From positions 1-64,000 of the forward strand of contig JANYET010000067.1 in NCBI GenBank assembly GCA_025359785.1: a stretch of DNA of 64,000 nt, given 5' to 3'. The notes beneath the pieces are model-generated. The model was not told the origin of the DNA. It saw nothing but the letters and a program-made list of their open reading frames with translations, and made no database searches. A program made the translations under genes and the position numbers. This DNA is from Alphaproteobacteria bacterium. Lineage in GTDB: Bacteria > Pseudomonadota > Alphaproteobacteria > Caulobacterales > Caulobacteraceae. This document shows, piece after piece, positions 48,008 to 58,455 of this stretch (its first letter is position 1; each line of letters starts with the position of its first letter).

Positions 48008-49021
48008 TCAGGGTTTGGATCGCGTTACTCCCACCCCATCAACGCTTGAGGCTGCAGCGCTCGCCTGTGCGCGCTCAACAGCGCGAGCGCCAGCCAGGAC
48101 GTTGGTCATCCCGTAGTTTCCCTCGTGACAGGCGAATTCGTAGAGTGGCGCGCCGGTCGCCACGAACACCATTTCCGCACGCCATGGCCGGGCGAAAATG
48201 TTCGGGTCCTCGACGGTGAATTCATACTTCAGGGCCTCAGGCGAGACCCGTGTGAACCGCTCCATCACCCTGCCTGCTGCGGTGAAGAAGAACGGCGCCT
48301 GGCTCAATGGGGCGTCGGTCCGCAGGTTTGTTGTCTCCACCACCAGGGTGTCTTTCTCCCAATGGCCGATGGAATCGCCGGTCCAGGGCCGGATCTGGGT
48401 GGGCAGGTGCGCCACGCCGATCCGGATGATGCGCAGCTCGCTATTGTTCTCCGCCATGATCGCGATCTGGTCGCGCGTCTGCACGAACCGGTAGTTGGCG
48501 TTGTAGGGGGCGTTCATCATCACGGGCCCCATCGCGCCCCAGCTGGGCAGCAGGCAGCGGTCTCCCGCCACGGGCCGGTCCTCGGGGCCGTCGAAGGATT
48601 CAAGCTGCGCCTTGGCGAAGACCTGGGCGCGGCGCTTGCCCTCGGCGGTATAGGGCAGCTGGCCGTCGTCGGGGTCGACCAGCCACGATGTGCGAAGCTG
48701 GCCGTCCACCCGGGCCAGATGCGCGCCGTCCCACCATTCGCTCTCTGTACCCCCGACGTTCGCGGCCGTGCTCGCCGGCGAATAGCTGGTCATCAGCTTG
48801 CGTTCCGCCTCCGTCGCGTCGGCCGGGCGAACCACCAGAGGCACGACTCCTGCTGGGCGTTGCAGGCGGGTCAGGGCATTGTTGTTCCACACCCCGTTGA
48901 GGTCGGGGGCGCCATAGGCATTGCGCGCCGGCGTATAGGCCGCCGCGGATGCGCAGCCTGAGGTAAGGCTCAGCACGCTGGCCACTATCGCGGCGCTGGC
49001 CATCGGAATGGCGAACCTCAT
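48008..49021 (-). CDS. Hypothetical lipoprotein
   Basis: MRFAIPMASAAIVASVLSLTSGCASA (lipobox LTSGC); APDLNGVWNN. Confidence 0.7.
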   Translation of the reverse strand: MRFAIPMASAAIVASVLSLTSGCASAAAYTPARNAYGAPDLNGVWNNNALTRLQRPAGVVPLVVRPADATEAERKLMTSYSPASTAANVGGTESEWWDGAHLARVDGQLRTSWLVDPDDGQLPYTAEGKRRAQVFAKAQLESFDGPEDRPVAGDRCLLPSWGAMGPVMMNAPYNANYRFVQTRDQIAIMAENNSELRIIRIGVAHLPTQIRPWTGDSIGHWEKDTLVVETTNLRTDAPLSQAPFFFTAAGRVMERFTRVSPEALKYEFTVEDPNIFARPWRAEMVFVATGAPLYEFACHEGNYGMTNVLAGARAVERAQASAAASSVDGVGVTRSKP

Positions 49022-49137
49022 TGTCTCCGCTCCCGACTGCCAAGGGCGCCTTGGCCGCGCCGTCCTGGCGGTACAATAGCAGCGCTTGGTCGATCCGCGG
49101 GGCCTTTCCCTTCATCGCCTTCGGGCGTAGCGTCCGG

Positions 49138-51130
<1,993 letters not shown>

Positions 51131-51132
51131 GC

Positions 51133-51170
51133 GTCATCCCGGTCTTCGCGCGCCGCGAAACCGGGATGAC
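51133..51170. terminator. Long intergenic hairpin (GTCATCCCGGT/ACCGGGATGAC plus inner TTCGCG/CGCGAA)
   Basis: 11-bp perfect outer stem and 6-bp inner stem, immediately after thiC. Confidence 0.6.
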
Positions 51171-51179
51171 AGCCAAGGG

Positions 51180-51467
51180 TTAGCGGCAGACCTCGACCGG
51201 CCGCGGGACGTAGCGGCCGTTCCAGGCGTAGTAGCCGCGATCCTCGATGACACAGCGGCGCGCATAGCCGTAGCCGTAGCTATACCCGCGGTGCTCCCAG
51301 TGCTCGTGCTGGCGCCAGCGCCAGTCGTCGCGGTCGCGCCAACCTTCGCGATTTCCGGCGTCGTGATAGCCGCGGTCGTGGTCCCAGTCGGGGTGAGCCA
51401 TGGCGGCGGCCGGGGCGGCGAGCGCAACCAGGGTCGCGCCAGCCAGGACGATGGATTTGAGGGTCAT
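51180..51467 (-). CDS. Small exported Trp/Arg/Tyr-rich protein
   Basis: MTLKSIVLAGATLVALAAPAAAMA signal; WRDRDDWRWRQHEHWEHRGYSYGYGYARRCVIEDRGYYAWNGRYVPRPVEVCR. Confidence 0.7.
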   Translation of the reverse strand: MTLKSIVLAGATLVALAAPAAAMAHPDWDHDRGYHDAGNREGWRDRDDWRWRQHEHWEHRGYSYGYGYARRCVIEDRGYYAWNGRYVPRPVEVCR

Positions 51468-51589
51468 GGTCAGTCTCCTTGTCTAGCGGCGAGGTCGGAT
51501 GGTTCGACCCCAAGGCCTCGGAGATTGGCGCCGCGCGACTGAACGGGCCGGGAGCGGCGGCTTCAGCCGCCGTTCACCTTCGCAAGCCT

Positions 51590-52705
51590 TTAGGGCGGCG
51601 GCGCACGGCCTGGGCTGTCGGCCGTCGCAAGTCCGATCTGCAGGATCACGAACTCGGCGGGCTTCAGCGGCGCGATGCCGACCTCGACCACCAGCCGGCC
51701 GTTGTCGAGATCGTTCTGCGTCATGGTCGTGCCGTCGCACCGCGCGAAGAAGGCCCGCTGCGGCGTCGATCCCTGGAACGCGCCGCGCTGGAACAGGCCG
51801 AACAGGAAGGCCTGGACATCCTGCTGCGCCGCAGCCCACAGCGGCGCGGCGTTCGGCTGGACCCCGGCCCAGGTCAGACCCTGTCTCAGGCTTTGCCGCA
51901 CGAACAGCGCCAGGCGGCGCACCGGGACATATTTCCAGTCGGCGCCGCTCGCGGCTGGGTCCACGAAGGTGCGGGCGCCCCAGACCACGACATCGCCGTT
52001 CGGCTGCCGGCGAAGCGAATTGAGGCCCTCCAGCGCCAGGGCGTCGAGATCGGTCTGGGCCATCCCGGCCGGTGGACCTGACGCGCCGGCCACCTTGGCG
52101 TCGAGACCGCTCGCGCCCTTCCAGATCCCCCGCGCGGCCTCCAGGCGCAGCATCACGCCGACGACCGCGCCGGAGCTGGCGACCGGCTGCGATCCGCCTT
52201 GCGCCGTCAGAAGCGGCAGATAGGCCGCCGCGTTCGGACGCCGCAGCGCGCTGGCCGTGGCGAGCCACGCCTCGGCCGCGGCGCGGGTGGTCAGCGATGA
52301 CGGCGCGTCGAGGATCACGAAGGCGTCGCGGCCCTCGGCATAGGCGACGGCCGCGGCCTGGAACGCCGGATCGCTCAGTCCGGGAAGGGCCAGCAGGCTC
52401 AGCCCCGCGACTGTGTCCAGGGCGTAGAGCCCCGTCCGGGCGGCGGCCGCGCCCGGCAAGGCCGAGGCCGCGACGATCCAGGCCGCTGTCCCGCCGTTGG
52501 CGAAGAACAGGGTGACGGCTCGGCGCAGGTCGTCGGTGGCGGCGCGGCCCGCGAACGCGGTGTCGAAATCCTTCAGGCTCTGGACCCGGGTCGGCTTGTC
52601 GGCGGGGCCGGGGCCGCCCAGTCCGATGAGGGCTGTGACACTCGCCGCGCCGGATATCGCCGTGCGGCTGGCGCTCGCCTGAAGGGGGATGGCCGGCGTC
52701 TTCAT
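51590..52705 (-). CDS. Phage tail sheath-like protein (contractile-tail sheath family)
   Basis: Sheath C-terminal features: WKYVPVRRLALFVRQSLRQGLTWAGVQPNAAPLWAAAQQDVQAFLFGLFQRGAFQGSTPQRAFFARCDGTTMTQNDLDNGRLVVEVGIAPLKPAEFVILQI. Confidence 0.85.
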   Translation of the reverse strand: MKTPAIPLQASASRTAISGAASVTALIGLGGPGPADKPTRVQSLKDFDTAFAGRAATDDLRRAVTLFFANGGTAAWIVAASALPGAAAARTGLYALDTVAGLSLLALPGLSDPAFQAAAVAYAEGRDAFVILDAPSSLTTRAAAEAWLATASALRRPNAAAYLPLLTAQGGSQPVASSGAVVGVMLRLEAARGIWKGASGLDAKVAGASGPPAGMAQTDLDALALEGLNSLRRQPNGDVVVWGARTFVDPAASGADWKYVPVRRLALFVRQSLRQGLTWAGVQPNAAPLWAAAQQDVQAFLFGLFQRGAFQGSTPQRAFFARCDGTTMTQNDLDNGRLVVEVGIAPLKPAEFVILQIGLATADSPGRAPPP

Positions 52706-52822
52706 CTGAACCTCTCAGGGCCTCGATCCTGATCCCGCAACCGGTCCGCGCAAAGGCCTGATCCGCGCTGGGCGGGCTTTTCACCTCTGGAGGTGCGGCG
52801 TGCGGACCCTATGATGCGCGCC

Positions 52823-53572
52823 ATGACCGATCTTCCCGACCTTCAGGCTGGCGGCGTCTACGCCGGCCTCGACCTGTCGGCCTGTGACTTCGCCGAGCGC
52901 GACCTGGCCGACATCACGCTCACCGACTGCACGCTCACCGACGTCCAGCTTTCAGCGGTGATCCTGCAGAACGGCCGCTTCACCGAGTGCCGCTTCACCC
53001 GCTGCCGCTTCGCCCACGCCGACCTGCGCGAGGCGACCTTCACGCGCTGCAACTTCGCCGACCCGGACAGCCATTCCGGCGTGCAGATCGCCTTCAGCCA
53101 GGCAGATCAGGCGACCTTCGAGGCCTGCGACCTGTCGTTCGCCGACATCGACCGGACGAGCCTGTGGTCGGTGGCCTTCAAGGCCAGCAACCTGCGCGGC
53201 GCCCGTTTCCACCGCGCCGATTTCGCCCGCGCCTTCGGTGGCAAGGTGGTCCGCACGGCGGCGACCTTCAGCGCCTGTAACCTGGAACTGGCCGACCTGT
53301 CGGACGCGGGCCTGCCCACCTGCGACCTGTCCGGCTCATCCCTGCGCGAGGCCGACCTCACCGGCGCCGACCTGGAAGGCGCGGACCTGACGAACTGTGA
53401 CCTGTTCCAGGCGCTCACCGCCGGCGCCAAACTGGCCGAGGCTGACCTGCGCGGCGCCCATGTCTCCGGCCTCGACCTCGCCGGCCTCGCCACCCACGCC
53501 GGGATGAAGATCGCCCTGTCGCAGCAACAGACCCTGCTGACCGCGCTGGGGCTGGACATCTATGCGGATTAG
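52823..53572 (+). CDS. Pentapeptide-repeat protein
   Basis: A(D/N)LxxA repeats: LDLSACDFAERDLADITLTDCTLTD...SLREADLTGADLEGADLTNCDLFQALTAGAKLAEADLRGAHVSGLDLAGL. Start could be 52793-52823. Confidence 0.9.
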   Translation: MTDLPDLQAGGVYAGLDLSACDFAERDLADITLTDCTLTDVQLSAVILQNGRFTECRFTRCRFAHADLREATFTRCNFADPDSHSGVQIAFSQADQATFEACDLSFADIDRTSLWSVAFKASNLRGARFHRADFARAFGGKVVRTAATFSACNLELADLSDAGLPTCDLSGSSLREADLTGADLEGADLTNCDLFQALTAGAKLAEADLRGAHVSGLDLAGLATHAGMKIALSQQQTLLTALGLDIYAD

Positions 53573-53776
53573 CTAGTCTTCCCGCCGCCGCGCCGTGGCC
53601 GGAGTGGGCCATACCCGCACCGCCACCGCCAGGGTCACCGAGCCCAGGACGGCGCAGGCGGCGCCCGCCCACTGTATCGGCGTCATGCCGAGCGCCGCGT
53701 AGTGGCCGGCGAGCCCGCCGCTGATCGCCACCAGGGCGCCCGAGCCGGCCTCGACGAAATCCTTCTTGCTGAGCAT
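53573..53776 (-). CDS. Small two-TM protein, holin-like topology
   Basis: MLSKKDFVEAGSGALVAISGGLAGHYAALGMTPIQWAGAACAVLGSVTLAVAVRVWPTPATARRRED, two hydrophobic segments, 67 aa. Confidence 0.55.
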   Translation of the reverse strand: MLSKKDFVEAGSGALVAISGGLAGHYAALGMTPIQWAGAACAVLGSVTLAVAVRVWPTPATARRRED

Positions 53777-53968
53777 GGCGGTGTCCCCGAAGGCAGGCCG
53801 ACTGGCGGCCGGCGAATGAAACCTCACCCGCACTGAAGCCGGTCTTCGTTTACCGAAACCCTTCCGTCGGCCGCGCTGCGGCATTGGGGCGCAGCGTCCC
53901 CCTGGGCCTGAGAAAGGGCGGGGTGTAGGAAAACCGACCCCTCAGTTACGAGCCCCGCGAGCACCCCG

Positions 53969-55399
53969 ATGGACGTCAAGGCCCTCAACCAGTTCACCAC
54001 CCAGATCTGGGACGACGAGATCACCCCGGCGCTGGTCGACTACATCCGCATCCCGGCCAAATCCCCGGCCTTCGATCCGGACTGGGCGACCTCCGGCTTC
54101 ATCGACCAGGCGGTCGAGCACATGGTCGGCTGGGCCAGGGCCAAGATCGCCGATCTGCCCGGCGCGACGCTGGAGGTGGTGCGCCTGGAGGGCCGCACGC
54201 CGGTGATCTTCATTGAGGCGCCCGGAACCCTTCAAGGGGACGACACCGTGCTGCTCTACGGCCACCTCGACAAACAGCCGGAGATGACGGGCTGGTCGGA
54301 AGGCCTCGGCCCCTGGGAGCCGGTGATCCGCGACGACAGGCTCTATGGCCGCGGCGGGGCCGATGACGGCTATGCGATCTATGCCTCGGTGACCGCCCTG
54401 CTGGCGCTGCAGGCGCAGGGGATCCGGCGCGCCCGCTGCGTGGTGCTGATCGAGGCCTGCGAGGAAAGCGGCTCCTTCGACCTGCCCTATTATGTGGACC
54501 ACCTCGCGCCACGGATCGGCGCGCCCTCCCTGGTGATCTGCCTGGATTCAGGCTGCGGGAACTACGACCAGCTGTGGCTGACCACATCTCTGCGCGGCAT
54601 GACTGGCGGCAAGCTCACCGTGCAGGTGCTGGAGGAGGGCGTCCATTCCGGCGACGCCTCGGGCGTGGCGCCCGACAGCTTCCGCCTGATTCGCGCGCTG
54701 CTAAGCCGTGTGGAAGACGAAAAGACCGGGCGGATTCTGCCGGAAGTGTGCAGCGTCGAAATCCCCGCCGACCGCGTCCGCCAGGCCAAGGTCGCGGGCC
54801 AGGCGTTGGGCGAGGAGGCCTGGCGCAAGTTCCCCTGGGCCGGCGACACCATGCCGCCCACCCGCGACATCCCCGAGCTGATCCTCAACCGCACCTGGCG
54901 GCCGCAACTCACCGTCATCGGAGCCGGCGGCCTGCCGCAACCGGGGGACGCCGGCAATGTGCTGCGTCCCTCCACCACCCTGGCGCTCAGCCTGCGCCTG
55001 CCGCCCACCGCCGACGCGGCGGCCGCCGAGCAGGCCTTCACCGAGGCCTTCACCGCCGACCCGCCGCAGGGCGCGCGGGTGACCTATGAGAGCGCCGGCG
55101 CCAGCTCAGGCTGGAACGCCCCGCCCTTGGCGCCCTGGCTGGAGGCGGCCGTGCAGCGTGCTTCCCAGGCGACCTTCGGGCGCGAGGCGGCGCTGATGGG
55201 CGAGGGCGGCTCGATCCCGTTCATCGGCATGCTGGGCGAGAAATTTCCCGATGCGCAGTTCGTGATCACCGGCGTCCTGGGCCCGCACTCCAATGCCCAC
55301 GGCCCCAACGAATTCATCCACCTGCCCACGGGCCAGAAAGTCACCGCCGCCGCCGCCCTGATCCTCGCCGATCACGCGGCGCGGCCCAAGGAAATCTGA
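53969..55399 (+). CDS. M20-family metallopeptidase
   Basis: DTVLLYGHLDKQPEMTGWSEGLGPWEPVIRDDRLYGRGGADDGYAIYASVTAL; EACEESGSFDLPYYVDHL. Confidence 0.93.
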   Translation: MDVKALNQFTTQIWDDEITPALVDYIRIPAKSPAFDPDWATSGFIDQAVEHMVGWARAKIADLPGATLEVVRLEGRTPVIFIEAPGTLQGDDTVLLYGHLDKQPEMTGWSEGLGPWEPVIRDDRLYGRGGADDGYAIYASVTALLALQAQGIRRARCVVLIEACEESGSFDLPYYVDHLAPRIGAPSLVICLDSGCGNYDQLWLTTSLRGMTGGKLTVQVLEEGVHSGDASGVAPDSFRLIRALLSRVEDEKTGRILPEVCSVEIPADRVRQAKVAGQALGEEAWRKFPWAGDTMPPTRDIPELILNRTWRPQLTVIGAGGLPQPGDAGNVLRPSTTLALSLRLPPTADAAAAEQAFTEAFTADPPQGARVTYESAGASSGWNAPPLAPWLEAAVQRASQATFGREAALMGEGGSIPFIGMLGEKFPDAQFVITGVLGPHSNAHGPNEFIHLPTGQKVTAAAALILADHAARPKEI

Positions 55400-55506
55400 C
55401 TCGCGTCAGAAGCGAGCCCGCTTGACCCGCCAAGCTTAACCCTGACAGGTCGCCGGGCATTGGTCGTCGAACGAGCGCTGCGGTCCGGCAATGAAGGAAT
55501 TCCAAA

Positions 55507-56529
55507 GTGAATCGTAAATCCGCATACCTCGTCGCCGGCGCGATCGTGGGCGCCTTGGCCCTGCCGCAGGCCGCATCGGCCGCCATGTCGCTCACCGCGG
55601 CGGGGACCGGTCTGAACTTCGCGCTCTCGACATTTGCGACCCTGCCGCAGAACGGAGCCTACGGCGCCTGGGGCAGCGCGGTTCTCTCCAACGGCAACGT
55701 TGTCGTGAACGGCTACGCCTCGCCGGGCGGCCCGACGGTCAACTACGTCTTCGCCGATGTCGATGGCCAGAACCCCGGTTCGGCTTTGAGCACCAGTTCG
55801 TGGAACGACGGGAACTACGCTTCGGCCCTCACCCGGGTCGGCACGACGGTCTACGGGACCCACTATTCCGACAACACGGTTCGCATCGTGAACCTCGACG
55901 GGTCGGAGGGCGCGGTGGTCTCCAGTCGTGGGCGCGGCGGGATCGACGGAGACGCGGCGCGCAATTCGCTCCTCGTCGCCACGGACGACGGCCTGGTTGA
56001 AGTCGATCTCGCCAACTCCGATCTCGCCACCAACCGTCGCTATGTCGCCGGCGCGGGTGGCGGCTCCATCGACGGTGTCACCGTCTCGCCTGACGGCAGC
56101 ATCGCCTACGTGGAAGAAAACGGCGGTGTCCGGGGCTACAACATCGCGACCGGCGCCAATGTCTTCAACAACTTCGCGATTTCAGGGCCGGACGGCATTG
56201 GCTTCATCCGCAGCGGCGCGCTGGCGGGCAATCTGATCGTCAATGACAACTACGGCAACGTCAGCCTGATCAATACCCTCACCAACGCGGTGACGGTCAT
56301 CGCCAGCGGCGGTTCGCGCGGCGACTACGTCGGGTTCGACACGACCAACGGCACTCTGTTCCTTTCCCAAAGCGACTCGCTGCTGCGCCTGTCCCTGACG
56401 GGAGGAACTATCGGTGGCGGCGGTGGCAATGGCGTGCCGGAACCCTCCACCTGGGCGATGCTCATCCTGGGCTTTGGGGGTGTCGGCGCCGCGCTTCGTC
56501 GCCGGGCCGGCGCACGCGCCGCCGCATAG
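55507..56529 (+). CDS. PEPxxWA-CTERM sorting-signal protein
   Basis: Signal peptide at N-terminus; C-terminus VPEPSTWAMLILGFGGVGAALRRRAGARAAA. Confidence 0.9.
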   Translation: MNRKSAYLVAGAIVGALALPQAASAAMSLTAAGTGLNFALSTFATLPQNGAYGAWGSAVLSNGNVVVNGYASPGGPTVNYVFADVDGQNPGSALSTSSWNDGNYASALTRVGTTVYGTHYSDNTVRIVNLDGSEGAVVSSRGRGGIDGDAARNSLLVATDDGLVEVDLANSDLATNRRYVAGAGGGSIDGVTVSPDGSIAYVEENGGVRGYNIATGANVFNNFAISGPDGIGFIRSGALAGNLIVNDNYGNVSLINTLTNAVTVIASGGSRGDYVGFDTTNGTLFLSQSDSLLRLSLTGGTIGGGGGNGVPEPSTWAMLILGFGGVGAALRRRAGARAAA

Positions 56530-56616
56530 ACGCGGGTCAGCCTTGTTGCGAACGCCCAGGGCTCGCTCTGGCCGTTGGTTTTTGCATGGAGCGCCGCCGC
56601 GGACGCTCCCGTGATC

Positions 56617-56642
56617 GCGGCCCGGCGCGAACGCCGGGCCGC
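56617..56642. terminator. Perfect hairpin GCGGCCCGGCG-CGAA-CGCCGGGCCGC
   Basis: 11-bp perfect stem and CGAA loop ~90 nt after the PEP-CTERM gene; no T-tract, so function uncertain. Confidence 0.45.
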
Positions 56643-56896
56643 AACCCGCCAGCGCCAGCTGAAACGGCCCCCACCGTCCGCCGACGTCGGCGGCTGCCCG
56701 GGCGGACACTGGACCGTCGCCGCCTGGGTCGCCTCTTGAAGCACGGGAATCGCCAGCGCCTTCGCCGTCGCGGAGCGCTTGGTGGATCGGTCCAGGCCCC
56801 CACGCTAGCGAGCGTGCGCCAAGCGCACATGGCTCAAATGAACCATGCCGCGCCGATTTACGGTGGCGTAATGCCGGGCCGTTAGGGCTCTTGGCC

Positions 56897-57253
56897 CTAG
56901 CGTTTGTGGATCGCGGTGATCTCGGGGAGCCCCTCGGCCTCGCGGGTCTCGAAAGCCACTTTTTGTCCGACCTTGAGGCCGGTCAGCAGGCCGGGCGGCG
57001 TCACCCGGAACGGCATGACCATGGTTGGCCAGCCCAGCGCCGGGATTGGCTCATGCCGCAGAGTGACCATGGACTGCGCCGCGTCGATCTCGGTGATCAC
57101 GCCCACGCCCTTGGCGGTGCGATGGCCGGGCGCGGCGGCCGCGGGGGCCTGCGCCTGCGCCTGGGCCTGCGAGGCGGCGAAGGCGGGTAGGGCGCCCAGG
57201 AGGGCGAGGCCGACTGCCGCCGAAACGCGCGTCGCGCGCAATGTCCTGATCAT
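56897..57253 (-). CDS. Copper-binding CusF-like periplasmic protein
   Basis: GVGVITEIDAAQSMVTLRHEPIPALGWPTMVMPFRV...GLKVGQKVAFETREAEGLPEITAI with signal peptide. Confidence 0.85.
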   Translation of the reverse strand: MIRTLRATRVSAAVGLALLGALPAFAASQAQAQAQAPAAAAPGHRTAKGVGVITEIDAAQSMVTLRHEPIPALGWPTMVMPFRVTPPGLLTGLKVGQKVAFETREAEGLPEITAIHKR

Positions 57254-57384
57254 GCCGGTCTCCGGGTTGCTGGCCGCGTCCTTACCTAGCCCCAGGACTG
57301 TCCTAAGCCCAGGATCGCGCCCAAAGAAATAGGGCCGCCCCGTACGGAGCGGCCCCAATCGTTCGTCACCCAACGAAAGTGGGT

Positions 57385-58194
57385 CTAACGCGTCGGCGGC
57401 GTCTCGGTCGGAGCCGGAGCCGGAGCCGGAGCCGTCTGGGCCGGCAGGGTCAGCACCAGCGGCGCCGGGGCCGCGGCGACCGGCGGGGCCGCAGCAGCCG
57501 GAGCGGGCATCGCAGCCGCCTGGACCGGCGCCTTCGCGCTCACGTCAGCCGCGGTGTCGGCGGCCGAGGCGGCGGACCGCGAGCGGGTCACGGTGGCCTT
57601 GGCCGGCGCGCGGCTCGCCGCGCGGCTGGTCGTGGTCGTCGTGGTCGTCGTGGTCTTCGCGGCGACCGGAGCCGGGACCGGAGCTGCGGCTGGCGCCGTC
57701 AGGTCGGCCGCGGCGGTCGCCGGCGCTGTCGAGGCGACCTCGGTGGTCGTGGTGGTCGAGGCCGCGCCCGGCGTCAGCTGGGCCATGCCGGCATCGTGCG
57801 GCCGGCTGTAATACCAGCCCGCCGTGGCCACGCCGCCCAGCAGGATGATGCCGGCCATGATGGCGATCGGGGCGGTCGAGGTGTTGCGGGACGCGGCGCG
57901 GCTCACATAGACGGGCTCCGCGGCGAAGGTGGTGTCGGTCGCGTCAACCGTGTCCAGCCGCGCTTCATAGGCTCGCGCATCGTCGGAGAGCGTGGTCGGC
58001 CGCGTCACGGGACGCGTGGCGACAGGGCGCTCGGCGCGTTCGGGAGCAAAGCTGCGCGGCTCGGCCGCCACCTGGCCGGCAAGATCACGGCGCGGTTTGC
58101 CGCGTTCCCAGGCCGGAACCGGCGCGAACGGCGTGGCGCCCGGATTGACCGGGGTGGAGAAGTCGTCGGGGATAGAGGTGAACTCGGTAGACAT
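57385..58194 (-). CDS. Hypothetical single-pass membrane protein with low-complexity Thr/Ala/Pro-rich exterior
   Basis: TM NTSTAPIAIMAGIILLGGVATAGWYYS; TTTTTEVASTAPATAAADLTAPAAAPVPAPVAAKTTTTTTTTTSRAASRAPAKA. Confidence 0.65.
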   Translation of the reverse strand: MSTEFTSIPDDFSTPVNPGATPFAPVPAWERGKPRRDLAGQVAAEPRSFAPERAERPVATRPVTRPTTLSDDARAYEARLDTVDATDTTFAAEPVYVSRAASRNTSTAPIAIMAGIILLGGVATAGWYYSRPHDAGMAQLTPGAASTTTTTEVASTAPATAAADLTAPAAAPVPAPVAAKTTTTTTTTTSRAASRAPAKATVTRSRSAASAADTAADVSAKAPVQAAAMPAPAAAAPPVAAAPAPLVLTLPAQTAPAPAPAPTETPPTR

Positions 58195-58455
58195 GGTGTC
58201 GTCCCTCCAGGTTGATGTCACTGGATCAGGCAAACGGCATCGGCGCGTGGCGGTTCCGGTTCTCGGCCGCGCGGCGCCAAATGACCTTATTTCCGCGGCG
58301 CTCGGCCTGGGAGCGGTTCTTAACCGGCCTTAACGATTTGTGTCATCGGCGCCTCAGACCACGCACCGTATGCGCTGGCGTCCAAAGCGGACCCGCAAAG
58401 CCTTGACCGCGCGTGCGCCGCATCCGCAAGCTGGCGGCCTGTTCGGAGGCCCGCA

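Noticed and set aside
51590-53776. Prophage or complete injection-system locus
   Set aside because: Only a sheath-like gene, a pentapeptide-repeat gene and a small TM gene are present; no tube, baseplate, terminase, portal or integrase.
56586-56885. Arg-rich 99-aa ORF after the PEP-CTERM gene
   Set aside because: Composition typical of a random high-GC frame and it crosses the perfect hairpin; treated as intergenic.
58320-58333. TTAACCGGCCTTAA as a possible CtrA site
   Set aside because: Spacing is 6, not 7.
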